Positions 1 to 8,200 of a stretch of 16,364 nucleotides of DNA are shown piece by piece. The notes beneath the pieces are model-generated. The model was not told where the DNA came from and did no database searches. It was given only the letters and a program-made list of their open reading frames with translations. Source of the stretch: an uncultured Chthoniobacterales bacterium (GTDB lineage: Bacteria > Verrucomicrobiota > Verrucomicrobiae > Chthoniobacterales > UBA10450); assembly GCA_955652855.1 (NCBI GenBank), contig CATPCN010000137.1, positions 1 through 16,364 of the forward strand. The letters are read 5' to 3'. Position 1 is the stretch's first letter. Every line of letters starts with the position of its first letter. The position numbers and the translations under genes are program-made.

Positions 1-3000
1 CACAACTACGACCGCTATATCCGCGATATTACATCTTCGCAGGCGACGGCCGAGCGCGAGGACGGGCGGGTCATCAACTTCACGCTGATATCGAGCGTGT
101 GGACGCCCGATGCGGACGTCGACTACACGCTCTCCAAGTCGGGCACTACATGGACGCTGACCGGCCCGGACGATGTGGTCGAGACCTATACCGAAAGCAG
201 CGGCAAGGGCACGCTCAATTCCATCGCGTGGCCGAACGGCTACACGCAGACGCTGGCCTACAGCTCCGGAAAGCTCTCCACGGTGACGGACTCCTACAGC
301 CGCGTGCTAACCCTCACCTACACCGGCAGCGATCTGACAGGTGTCTCGACACCCGATTCAGCAACGCTGACTTACGGCTATACGAGCACGGCGGGATCGG
401 ATCTGCTGACCTCGATCACATATAATACAAGCCCGTCAACCAGCCAGACTTATGTTTACGGCATCAGCACACTGCCCTTCATGCTCACCAGCATCACCGA
501 CGAGAACGGCAACACGAATGCGCAATGGACCTACGACGGGGCCGGGCGCGCCACGATGTCCGAGAACGCAGGCGGAGCCGATGAGGTGCAGATCTCCTAT
601 GCCGACAGCACCGGAAACCGCACGGTGACCGGCCCGCTCGGCAATGCCGAGACCTACAGCTTCACGACCGACCATAACGTGCAGAAAGTCTCTTCAATCG
701 CCCGTGCCGCGAATTCACCCGTGGCAGCAGCCACGCGCAACTTCACCTATGACGCGAACGGCTACCTCGCGACGGCGACCGACTGGAACGGGAATTCGAC
801 GCATTACACAAACAACAGTCACGGCTTGCCGACCAGCATCACCGAGGCTTATGGCGCAGGTGTTGCCCGCACGACGACGATTTCCTATGACTCGACTTGG
901 GTTCACAAGCCCTACACGACCACCAAAACTAACGTAACCATCGATGACCGCTACAATGCCACCACCGGCACGCTGACCAGCCATACGCTGACCGACTCAA
1001 CCGGCGGCACCACCAACGGCAACACCGAGATCTGGGCCTATACGTATAACGCCACCGGCGAGAAGTTGACGGAGACATTTCCGCGCACCGGCACCACCGT
1101 CAAAAACACATATACATACAGCAGCGGCGCACTGGCCAGCATTACTGATCAGCTCAGCCACGCCATCACCATCAGCACTGCCAATGGCACCGGCCAGCCG
1201 ACCAAGATTCTCGACGCGAACAGCGTTGAGACCGATTTTGTTTACGATAACCGCAACCGGCTAACCAGCAAGACGGTCAAGGCCACGCCGAGCAACGAAG
1301 TCACCAGCTACACATATATAAAGTCCGGCCAGCCGGACCTGATCACGCTGCCGGATTCAAGTACGATCGATTTTGACTACGATAACGCGCAGCGCCTGAC
1401 CACGATCACCAATACGGCGGGCGAGACGATCAACTACACGCTCAACGCCGCAGGCAAACCGACGACGACGACGATCAAGGATTCCGGCGGCACCACGAGA
1501 AAATCATGGACTGCGACATATGATGTGCTCGGCGACATGCTGACCCGCGTCGGCGCGGGCGGCGCTGGGCAGACGACTACGTATACATTTGACGGCATGA
1601 TGAACCGCCTATCAGTCGAGGACGCCAACAGCAAGACGACCAGCCTCGCGTGGGACGCCCTCAATCGCCCCTCGACCGTGACCGACCCGAATTCTCACAC
1701 GGCGGCGCCGACCTACAACAATCTCGATTACCTCACGGCGCAGACGGATTTCCTCGGCTATTCGACCAGCTACACGCGGGATGCCTTTGGCAACGCCATC
1801 GCGCGCACATCGCCGGATTCCGGCTCATGGTCCTTCACCTTCGATGAGGACAACAACCTCAAGACCATTACGGACGCCCGCAGTACCGCCACCACCAACA
1901 CTTTCGACGCGGTGGACCGTCTGACCGCCGTCAGCATCACCGGCTATACAGGTGAAGCCGAAACGTTCACGTATGATTCCACCACGTCCGGCAATGTGGG
2001 CATCGGGCGGTTGACTTCGGTATCGGATGAATCTGGCAGCACGAGCCGCGTCTACAATAATTTCGGCAACATCACCTCGGAAACCCGCGTCATCGGCGGG
2101 AAGACCTATACGATTTCGTACAGTTATGATCTCGCGAACAGGCTGACAGAAATCATCTATCCGTCGTGCCGGTATGTTGATTACACCTATGATTCCAGCG
2201 GCAACCTGACGACCGTCACCACCAAGCCCAGCAGCGGCGGCAGTGTCACGACACTGGCCAGCAGCATCACCCACAAACCGTTCGGCCCGATCACCGGCTT
2301 CACCTACGGGAACTCCGAAGCCCTGACCAAGACCTATGACAACAATTACTGGCTCTCGACGCTGAATACGGTCTATTCGGGAACGTATGTGCAGGAGCTG
2401 TCCTACACACAGGACAACGCCGGAAACCTTACGGCCATCACCGACACGCTCGATTCAACGCGCAATGAAAGTCTTGGCGTTGACAGCCTGAACCGGCTGC
2501 ACACCGCGTCTGGAAAATACGGCTCAAGAACCTATACCTACGATAACAACAGCAACCGGGCCACCCGCGTTGCAGGGGCGACGACCTACACGTATACGAA
2601 CGTCGCCAGCAAGAACCGGCTTGACCATTACACCGACGGCACGAACACCAGAAACTTTACGTGGACAGCTAACGGCAACCTCTCGACGGACGACCGCGCC
2701 ATTGTCGGCGGCGGCAGCATGTCGGCCACTTACGGGGGCCGGGACAAGCTGGAATCCATGACTGTGAACAGTCAGGGCATCACGTATAAAATTAACGCCT
2801 TCAATCAGCGCGTAAGCATGGCGTTCAGCGGCGCTACCACGCACTACATCCATGACATCCTTGGGAACATCATTGCCGAGGCGAACGGATCGACCGGCAC
2901 CACGACCAAAGAATACGTCTGGATGGAAGGGGAACTACTGGCACAGATCGATGGCAGCGGCAACATTGTCTACGTGCATAACAATCAGGTCAAAACGCCG

Positions 3001-3855
3001 CAGAAGATCACTAACCCGTCGCGCACCTTGGTATGGGACCAGATCATCGAGCCGTTTGGGGACGTGTACAGCACGCCGACCAGCACAACGCCGACCAATA
3101 TCAGGTTCCCCGGTCAGTACGCCGATTCTAACAACTCGCTGTATCACAACAACAACCGCGATTTTGATCCGAACATAGGTTACATCCAGCATGATCCGCT
3201 CGGATTTGCGGGAGGGTATTTCCCGTACGCCTACGCAGGCGATAATCCGACGCAGTGGACGGACAGACTAGGATTGAGCGCAAACCCAACAGATTATTCT
3301 CCTGAAGGAATTCAAGATCAATATGGACCAACAGCAACTTTGGGCGGGCTAATTTCGATTAATCCGCTTTCGATTGCAATAGCTTCGGGGGAAGGCATAG
3401 TTGGAGCGATAGCTGATGTATTCGGGTACGGTGCTGACGACGAAGTACCACTTGGTGCGGCCAAAAAATTCAAAACTTCCTCAAATCAGGTCAAGCCCTG
3501 TGATCCGGCCGATGACAGTACAACGCTCTACAGAGGTGTTTCATCAAATTCACCGAACCCAGAGCAGTACGCGAACGCACTAAATGGAGATGCCAACCCT
3601 TTAGGTGGCGATGCGGGGATCGTGGATCACTTGATGGGTAACAACAATAGCCAATATACTTCATGGACAACCGATCTTGAGGAAGCTTATGGTTACGCTA
3701 CGAAAAATGGTGAGACTTCTGGCGTGGTTCTAACTAAGACAGTCCCCTCAAGCTCGATGATACCGGCGACCTCAGGCGGTCTTCAAATTATGAGGTCTAC
3801 GGAAGTCCTACTAGAAGGTCCCATAACGGGTGCAATTGTTACGCTTGCGCCATAG
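1..3855 (+). CDS. RHS/YD-repeat protein with C-terminal ADP-ribosyltransferase-like toxin tip (5' end outside window)
   Basis: The frame is open from base 1, so the N-terminus lies outside; 1284 residues are visible. Most of it is YD-type RHS repeats (many copies of Y-x-Y-D followed by G or N), which form a secreted cocoon around a toxin. The core end is seen as PGQYADS...YHNNNRDFDPNIGYIQHDPLGFAGG near codons 3109-3216, then P-T-Q-W-T-D-R-L-G-L at 3247-3276, where the usual DPxGL cleavage motif reads DRLGL. The tip after it is AT-richer and carries an R-S-E ADP-ribosyltransferase pattern: Arg in LYRGV (3532), Ser in YTSWTTD (3661) and Glu in STEVLLEG (3802). The motif before the catalytic Glu is S-x-E rather than E-x-E. 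The next gene is an ADP-ribosylglycohydrolase, supporting this reading. The toxin's target cannot be told. RHS assignment is firm; the ART call is strong but by motif only. Confidence 0.9.
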   Translation, partial: HNYDRYIRDITSSQATAEREDGRVINFTLISSVWTPDADVDYTLSKSGTTWTLTGPDDVVETYTESSGKGTLNSIAWPNGYTQTLAYSSGKLSTVTDSYSRVLTLTYTGSDLTGVSTPDSATLTYGYTSTAGSDLLTSITYNTSPSTSQTYVYGISTLPFMLTSITDENGNTNAQWTYDGAGRATMSENAGGADEVQISYADSTGNRTVTGPLGNAETYSFTTDHNVQKVSSIARAANSPVAAATRNFTYDANGYLATATDWNGNSTHYTNNSHGLPTSITEAYGAGVARTTTISYDSTWVHKPYTTTKTNVTIDDRYNATTGTLTSHTLTDSTGGTTNGNTEIWAYTYNATGEKLTETFPRTGTTVKNTYTYSSGALASITDQLSHAITISTANGTGQPTKILDANSVETDFVYDNRNRLTSKTVKATPSNEVTSYTYIKSGQPDLITLPDSSTIDFDYDNAQRLTTITNTAGETINYTLNAAGKPTTTTIKDSGGTTRKSWTATYDVLGDMLTRVGAGGAGQTTTYTFDGMMNRLSVEDANSKTTSLAWDALNRPSTVTDPNSHTAAPTYNNLDYLTAQTDFLGYSTSYTRDAFGNAIARTSPDSGSWSFTFDEDNNLKTITDARSTATTNTFDAVDRLTAVSITGYTGEAETFTYDSTTSGNVGIGRLTSVSDESGSTSRVYNNFGNITSETRVIGGKTYTISYSYDLANRLTEIIYPSCRYVDYTYDSSGNLTTVTTKPSSGGSVTTLASSITHKPFGPITGFTYGNSEALTKTYDNNYWLSTLNTVYSGTYVQELSYTQDNAGNLTAITDTLDSTRNESLGVDSLNRLHTASGKYGSRTYTYDNNSNRATRVAGATTYTYTNVASKNRLDHYTDGTNTRNFTWTANGNLSTDDRAIVGGGSMSATYGGRDKLESMTVNSQGITYKINAFNQRVSMAFSGATTHYIHDILGNIIAEANGSTGTTTKEYVWMEGELLAQIDGSGNIVYVHNNQVKTPQKITNPSRTLVWDQIIEPFGDVYSTPTSTTPTNIRFPGQYADSNNSLYHNNNRDFDPNIGYIQHDPLGFAGGYFPYAYAGDNPTQWTDRLGLSANPTDYSPEGIQDQYGPTATLGGLISINPLSIAIASGEGIVGAIADVFGYGADDEVPLGAAKKFKTSSNQVKPCDPADDSTTLYRGVSSNSPNPEQYANALNGDANPLGGDAGIVDHLMGNNNSQYTSWTTDLEEAYGYATKNGETSGVVLTKTVPSSSMIPATSGGLQIMRSTEVLLEGPITGAIVTLAP

Positions 3856-3880
3856 CACACATTGGCTCTAGTCTACTACG

Positions 3881-4648
3881 ATGTGGGGTGCGATCATTGG
3901 TGATATCGTCGGATCGGTTTATGAATTTTCGCCGATCAAAACGACGGGCTTTCAGCCCCTTGTGTCATCCGATTCAACATTTACGGATGACACTGTCTGC
4001 ACAGTCGCCCTAGCAGATTGCCTTTTGAACAAGGGAAACCCCACGGAATATTTACGCCGCTGGTGTCGAAAATATCGGGATAAGGGATACGGTTTTGCGT
4101 TTCGGAAGTGGGTAGATGATTCATCGATTGGCCCTTACGATAGCTACGGAAACGGGGCCGCAATGCGCGTTTCGTCAGCTGCCCTGCTCGCGAATTCATG
4201 GGAAGAAGCGTCTACATTTGCCGACCATATAACTTCTCCTACTCATAATCATCCTGAGGGACTTAAAGGAGCTCAAGCCACCACCGAGGCGATATGGCTG
4301 GCCCTTCAAAGAGCGAAAGCGGGCGATATTAGGGAACAGATTACTAAGAACTATGGATATAATCTGGATCTGACCGTTGATCAACTCAGGCCGGGCTTTA
4401 TTTTTGATGAGACATGTCAGGAAACTGTTCCGGCGGCCATCATTTGCGCTCTGGAATCCAATAGCCTTGAGGATGCAATTCGAAATGCTGTGTCCTTGGG
4501 TGGCGATGCCGATACGTTAGCCTGCATTGCGGGATCAATTGCAGAGGCGCTTCATGGCTGTCCTGAGGAACTCATTGCCATTGCTAAAGATAGATTACCT
4601 CAGGATATGATAACAGTGATGGATGAAATGTACGAGGCGCGATCATAG
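3881..4648 (+). CDS. ADP-ribosylglycohydrolase (DraG/ARH family), probable immunity protein to the RHS-ART toxin
   Basis: A 255-residue protein with all the landmarks of the ADP-ribosylglycohydrolase fold: GAIIGDIVGS at 3-12, the metal-binding TDDT at 35-38, GNGAAMR at 90-96, HPEG at 124-127 and GGDADT at 207-212. The family removes ADP-ribose from modified proteins with a binuclear magnesium centre. It starts 25 bases after the RHS toxin stop, on the same strand and with the same AT-rich composition. The expected job is therefore to reverse toxin-made ADP-ribosylation in the producer, as Tri1 does for the Tre1 ART toxin. No clear Shine-Dalgarno precedes the ATG. A housekeeping or signalling hydrolase is possible but less likely given the position. 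Function as an enzyme is sure; the immunity role is inference. Confidence 0.88.
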   Translation: MWGAIIGDIVGSVYEFSPIKTTGFQPLVSSDSTFTDDTVCTVALADCLLNKGNPTEYLRRWCRKYRDKGYGFAFRKWVDDSSIGPYDSYGNGAAMRVSSAALLANSWEEASTFADHITSPTHNHPEGLKGAQATTEAIWLALQRAKAGDIREQITKNYGYNLDLTVDQLRPGFIFDETCQETVPAAIICALESNSLEDAIRNAVSLGGDADTLACIAGSIAEALHGCPEELIAIAKDRLPQDMITVMDEMYEARS

Positions 4649-4659
4649 TAGCGGCAGGA

Positions 4660-5178
4660 ATGTTCAAGATATTTAAGAAACCAACTCAGAATAAACATCC
4701 TCCAGTACCTGAATGGAGGCCAGCAATCCAGCAACCTATAGAGAAAATCATTGATCGGATGATGTATTACACTAGCGGGAAATCTGATCTTGCGGTGTTT
4801 CAAAATGGAACCTGTGTTGTTCTTCAAGATGGCCTATCCGAACACGACGCTGAAATATCAGCAAAGGAAGCGCTACACAAAATATTCAGTTATCATCCGG
4901 ATATGAACCCGGCAAACATGAAAGATGGTAACGTTCTCGTTCGGTACAACCATCCGGCCTACAACGTCGTTTTAGCCGACATTGTTCAAGCACACTGGGC
5001 AGAAATTGATGAAAATCATCAGAAAGCCTTAGCTACTAGTGAATACCTTAAGACCCCTCTGGGCTTGAATGTTTTTGACGATCTTGGAAAGAAAGCCCTG
5101 TTTGGCCGTTGCTTCATGTTTATGGACGCGCAGAATCCGAAAGTAGTAAAGATAGTTCGTAAGACCATGACGCACTAG
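4660..5178 (+). CDS. Uncharacterised 172-residue protein in the RHS toxin/immunity module
   Basis: I do not assign a named family. The protein is soluble-looking, without signal peptide or membrane segment. It has a basic N-terminus (MFKIFKKP), a central stretch with HPDMNPANM and YNHPAYNVVLADI, and a C-terminal KKALFGRCFMFMDAQ segment. It follows the glycohydrolase by 11 bases with GGCAGGA just ahead of the ATG, and shares its AT-rich base composition, so it was probably acquired with, and is transcribed with, the toxin and immunity genes. It could be a second immunity protein, an adaptor, or an orphan left from an earlier tip cassette. Confidence 0.75.
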   Translation: MFKIFKKPTQNKHPPVPEWRPAIQQPIEKIIDRMMYYTSGKSDLAVFQNGTCVVLQDGLSEHDAEISAKEALHKIFSYHPDMNPANMKDGNVLVRYNHPAYNVVLADIVQAHWAEIDENHQKALATSEYLKTPLGLNVFDDLGKKALFGRCFMFMDAQNPKVVKIVRKTMTH

Positions 5179-5252
5179 GTTGTAATCTTCCGAGTTAAAT
5201 TGCGGTACTTCTTCACAGGTATTTTGCGCCGCTCAGGGCTGAGGTTGCCAGC

Positions 5253-5276
5253 AAAGGCCCACGGCTCGCGGCCTTT
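5253..5276. terminator. Stem-loop between convergent genes, possible weak terminator
   Basis: AAAGGCC (5253-5259) is perfectly complementary to GGCCTTT (5270-5276) across a 10-base loop. It lies in the 277-base gap between the converging 172-residue gene and the DUF6915 gene, where transcription from both sides should end. There is no long T run after it, so intrinsic termination is not certain. The rest of 5179-5455 shows no convincing gene. Confidence 0.3.
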
Positions 5277-5455
5277 ACAAATCTCTGTGGTGGATAGACC
5301 GCAATATAGCCCAGAAGAAAACCCGCAAAAGACCGCTGAAGTGTACACCCCTGCCCTGAATACAACCTATAGTTGTCATAAGATACATTATCACATCGGG
5401 TTATGTTAACCCCCTCGCGTGATAGCCCGCTTTTTCCGGTGCTGTTGCCAGCCCG

Positions 5456-5815
5456 CTATGAAACGGCAGTTATCTGCGGTTCGCTATCAAGTTTCTGAGC
5501 GCGTCCCATCCACTGTTCCGGTCGGATCGCCTTCACCCAGTCGGCGAATGACGGAATGAATCCAAGATCCTCGCGCACATGCTGCTCGCCGATCCATCTG
5601 ACCGGGATAACCCGGCCGGTGGACAGCGTGATGGTCGAACCGAAGATGGTTTCGGCCATGAAGATGCCTTCGGCATGATGGCGCAGCGCGCGATGGCGGA
5701 AGTCGGCGATGATCATCTTCGATTCGTCGAACCAGTCATGGATGCGGATATAGTCTTCCGGGACGCCGCCCCACTTCTTCACGCTGGAAAGTGCATGGTG
5801 ATAAGGATGTGCCAT
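5456..5815 (-). CDS. DUF6915 family protein
   Basis: A 119-residue protein that I recognise as the DUF6915 family from its start MAHPYHHALSSVKKWGG and the segment FRHRALRHHAEGIF followed by PVRWIGEQHVREDLG and PSFADW. The family is found mostly on alphaproteobacterial plasmids and integrative elements, and its molecular role is unknown. The many histidines (HPYHH, RHRALRHH, EQH) could bind metal, but that is only a suggestion. The ATG is preceded by GGGGAGG at a good distance. It lies 11 bases after the DUF6878 gene on the same strand, so the two form an operon. Confidence 0.85.
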   Translation of the reverse strand: MAHPYHHALSSVKKWGGVPEDYIRIHDWFDESKMIIADFRHRALRHHAEGIFMAETIFGSTITLSTGRVIPVRWIGEQHVREDLGFIPSFADWVKAIRPEQWMGRAQKLDSEPQITAVS

Positions 5816-5826
5816 GATCGCCTCCC

Positions 5827-6264
5827 CTAAAATGTGTGGTTGTCGGTCCAGGTGTCGGTGAAACGCCCGTTGAACTCAAGCTCGATACTGCGTTTGGCAA
5901 CGTCGATGCGGAATTCACCATACCCGCCGTCGTTGTTTTCCCAGCCGGCATGCGTCTGTTCGAGGTAGTCGTAACAGAGGTCCTCAATTGCGGTTTCAAG
6001 GGTCGATTGGGCAGTCAGTATTTCAGTGTTTCCCCAAGACACCATCTGGATCGTGATCATAGTTTGCGGCAGTTCGGCAGGGTCGTCGCCGCTGAATGCG
6101 GCAACGCCGTTCATCTGGCCGCTGTCCCCTACTCCATCGAATTCGACATGGATGCTGGTGATGCCGGTGGACGCCAGTGCGTCGAAAAGCACGGCCTTGT
6201 TCATCTCGTTCGCTTTGGCACGTACCCCCTTGTGGCGCGCGTAGGTGGTCTCGAAGTCGCTCAT
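5827..6264 (-). CDS. DUF6878 family protein
   Basis: A 145-residue protein recognised as DUF6878 by TTYARHKGVRAKANEMNK near the start, the middle HVEFDGVGDSGQMNGV, and the C-terminal THAGWENNDGGYGEF followed by the closing D-x-A-K-R-S-I-E-L-E-F-N strand. The frame is open to 6303, but the start at 6264 is chosen because AAGGAG lies seven bases before that ATG; the upstream extension (MSPRTDKPRKETD) looks like leader sequence. The family co-occurs with DUF6915 in mobile-element accessory clusters, as here, and no biochemical function is known to me. A long folded leader lies upstream (6305-6397). Confidence 0.85.
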   Translation of the reverse strand: MSDFETTYARHKGVRAKANEMNKAVLFDALASTGITSIHVEFDGVGDSGQMNGVAAFSGDDPAELPQTMITIQMVSWGNTEILTAQSTLETAIEDLCYDYLEQTHAGWENNDGGYGEFRIDVAKRSIELEFNGRFTDTWTDNHTF

Positions 6265-6304
6265 GTCAGTCTCCTTTCGTGGTTTGTCAGTACGCGGAGA
6301 CAAA

Positions 6305-6397
6305 GGCAGGGCGGATCAGCCGGGCGCTCACCGAAGGGGAACGGGCAACACGGAACCTTGGCGCGGGCCGCCCGTTGAACGACCGGCGCGCCCTGCC
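6305..6397 (-). promoter_or_regulatory. Nested base-paired 5' leader of the DUF6878-DUF6915 operon (candidate structured RNA)
   Basis: Three nested helices are visible: GGCAGGGCG (6305-6313) with CGCCCTGCC (6389-6397), GCCGG (6319-6323) with CCGGC (6383-6387), and AACGGGC (6340-6346) with GCCCGTT (6370-6376). All are perfect Watson-Crick pairings in the right nesting order, giving one long hairpin of 93 bases. It sits 40 bases upstream of the DUF6878 start codon on that gene's 5' side, so the minus-strand transcript is the natural reading. It could be a riboswitch-like or protein-binding leader, or a separate small RNA. No known RNA class was recognised. Confidence 0.5.
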
Positions 6398-6536
6398 CTA
6401 ATGCAGCGTTGATAACTGACGACGCGAAAGGGAGAGCAGGAGTGAGATTGACGGCCTGCTGAAGGCGCCCTATGGCTCGGAGCGCAGCAGCCATCGAACC
6501 TAGCGGACGGATTGGCAATGAAGGTATGCTCGTCTG

Positions 6537-7229
6537 TTGAAGGAACGGCGACCCATTCCGGGCAAGCTGAAGGACAGGCTTATGGCGGCGAACCGCCACA
6601 CCTGTTGCATCTGCCATGAGCCGCGGCATCCGGTCGAAAAACACCACATCAACGAAGACCCCGCCGACAATGCCTGGGACAACCTAGCCGTGGTTTGCAG
6701 GAACTGCCATGGGCTGGTGACAGCAAGGGGCAACGTCGGCAGCCAGTACACGCCGGGCGAAGTGCTGCGATACAAGAAGCTCTGGGAGAAACGCTGCGCG
6801 GAGGCCGATGATGACGACATCGATTCTCCGACAGCGGAGGTTCACGAAACAAAGATGATTGACGGCGGTGAGCATGAAGTCTACCCGTTCGACATGGACG
6901 CGGGAGACGAACTGGTGTTCTCGATCGACGCCAACGATTGCCTCGACATCGCGATCTGCGATGAAGAGGATATCGACGACTGGGCAGACGGGGATGACGA
7001 CGATAACGATGACGGCGAGGAGGAGGAAGGCGACGATGAAGATGAAGGTGACGAGGATGATCGCCCTCTGCCGGAAGGCTACTGGCATAAGACGAACGTC
7101 ATCGAAGGCGAAGAGTACAGGTTCGTCGCGCCGGAGAGCGGAAGCTATGTCCTGCTGCTGGTCAATTGGGACGAGGAAGCAACGGAGGTCACGGTCGATG
7201 CGGCCGTCTGGAAGGCCGAACAAGAGTAG
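6537..7229 (+). CDS. HNH endonuclease with acidic linker and C-terminal beta-sandwich-like domain
   Basis: A 230-residue protein. The N-terminal 60 residues hold a zinc-ribbon HNH nuclease: CCIC at 23-26, HH at 36-37, N49 and C54/C57/H58, preceded by the RRPIPGKLKDRL stretch common before such motifs. Residues about 95-140 and 190-228 (EVYPFDMDAGDELVFSID; EYRFVAPESGSYVLLLVNW) resemble the strands of pre-peptidase C-terminal (PPC-like) beta domains. Between them is a tract of roughly 35 nearly pure Asp/Glu residues. The TTG start is kept because the residues after it look conserved. ATG at 6582 has a better Shine-Dalgarno (AAGGA, seven bases) and is an alternative. It is likely a DNA-acting defence or mobile-element nuclease; the substrate is unknown. 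Confidence 0.8.
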   Translation: MKERRPIPGKLKDRLMAANRHTCCICHEPRHPVEKHHINEDPADNAWDNLAVVCRNCHGLVTARGNVGSQYTPGEVLRYKKLWEKRCAEADDDDIDSPTAEVHETKMIDGGEHEVYPFDMDAGDELVFSIDANDCLDIAICDEEDIDDWADGDDDDNDDGEEEEGDDEDEGDEDDRPLPEGYWHKTNVIEGEEYRFVAPESGSYVLLLVNWDEEATEVTVDAAVWKAEQE

Positions 7230-7267
7230 CGCGAATCTGCGAAAACTGAATCTTCATGCTCAAAGGC

Positions 7268-7286
7268 CGACGCCTTGAGAGCGTCG
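7268..7286. terminator. Stem-loop between the convergent HNH and AbiEii genes
   Basis: CGACGC (7268-7273) pairs with GCGTCG (7281-7286) around a seven-base loop, in the 69-base gap between two converging genes. No T tract follows on either strand, so it is only a candidate bidirectional terminator. Confidence 0.3.
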
Positions 7287-7298
7287 TATGACAGTCTG

Positions 7299-8198
7299 TC
7301 ACTGCCCGGCAGAAGTCCGTAGCGTCTGCCACAGTGCGCGCTCACGCTGATGCGGATCATTGGCCAGTTGCCGTTCCTCTTCAGTCAGGTCCATGAGAAA
7401 GCGGTAGCCTCTGACGCAATCGGCGGTGATTCTCTGACGGTCAATGACTACGGTTCGACGGACGAGCTGGCCGAGGTCATCCCAATCGAATGCTATGCCA
7501 TCCTCGAATTTCCTCATCAGGAGGGCGGGATCGAAAGTATCGCGCGCCTGCCAGAGCTTCAGGATAACCAGGCGCCGGATAAGAGGCTGGTCAAGCGGCC
7601 GGGTCGCGAACGTGCCGAGGTCATAGATGTCGCGAGCCTTGTTCCGCTGATAGCACGCGCGGATTTTCTCCGCGATGATCTCGGGCAGTGCGAGGCAGGT
7701 GATCCCGGCGGGCGCAAAGGGCAACTGCCTGAAGTAGCTCTGTTCGCATTGGGGTCGGCGTTCTGTCGCCAGCGTGGGCGTTTCACGGCGGCTGATCTGG
7801 AGCCTCACCTCGCTTTCCCCGCTGCCGTTCCAGGCATGGGTATAGGCGGGATTGACGCCCCATGACAGACCGTCTTGCGTCTCGTAGTAGCTGTCGTCCG
7901 GAATGCTGAATTGAATGCCGTGAAAGGGCTGCGCGAAGGCATCCATCATATCGAGGATGACCGTCTCATGGTCGTGCTCCTCCAGGGCCGTGAAGTCCAG
8001 ATCGGTCGAGAAGCGTCCCTGGCTGCCGATGACCATTTTGCGAATGCAGGTGCCGCCCTTGAACGCAAATCGATCCAGCATGCCGCGCTCTGACAGGAGC
8101 TGAAGCAAGAACGTCAATACTACTTCCTTCTCCGCGATCATGATGTCGCGAAGGCCGGATTCAGCGGAATAGCGCTGCACCTGAGGTCGCGGAAGCAT
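7299..8198 (-). CDS. abiEii: AbiEii nucleotidyltransferase toxin of a type IV toxin-antitoxin system
   Basis: A 299-residue protein of the AbiEii/AbiGii nucleotidyltransferase family. It shows the core motifs: FKGGTCIRK at 46-54, RFSTDLDF at 62-69 with the paired aspartates, and EIIAEKIRACYQRNKARDIYDL at about 173-194, whose Lys/Arg/Asp residues line the active site. Such enzymes act as growth-arresting nucleotidyltransferases in abortive infection, some by modifying tRNA. The frame is open to 8288, but the start at 8198 is chosen because AAGGAG precedes it by eight bases and it lies two bases after the AbiEi stop, giving a normal tight operon. Length is typical of the family and no motif is missing, so it looks intact. 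Confidence 0.92.
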   Translation of the reverse strand: MLPRPQVQRYSAESGLRDIMIAEKEVVLTFLLQLLSERGMLDRFAFKGGTCIRKMVIGSQGRFSTDLDFTALEEHDHETVILDMMDAFAQPFHGIQFSIPDDSYYETQDGLSWGVNPAYTHAWNGSGESEVRLQISRRETPTLATERRPQCEQSYFRQLPFAPAGITCLALPEIIAEKIRACYQRNKARDIYDLGTFATRPLDQPLIRRLVILKLWQARDTFDPALLMRKFEDGIAFDWDDLGQLVRRTVVIDRQRITADCVRGYRFLMDLTEEERQLANDPHQRERALWQTLRTSAGQ

Positions 8199-8200
8199 TC

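Noticed and set aside
1825..2274. 149-codon minus-strand frame within the RHS gene
   Set aside because: It is the antisense shadow of RHS repeats, with repetitive low-information sequence and no family match.
5200..5409. A 69-codon TTG-started frame after the RHS cassette
   Set aside because: No Shine-Dalgarno, no family resemblance, crosses the AAAGGCC/GGCCTTT stem-loop, and the composition does not look coding.
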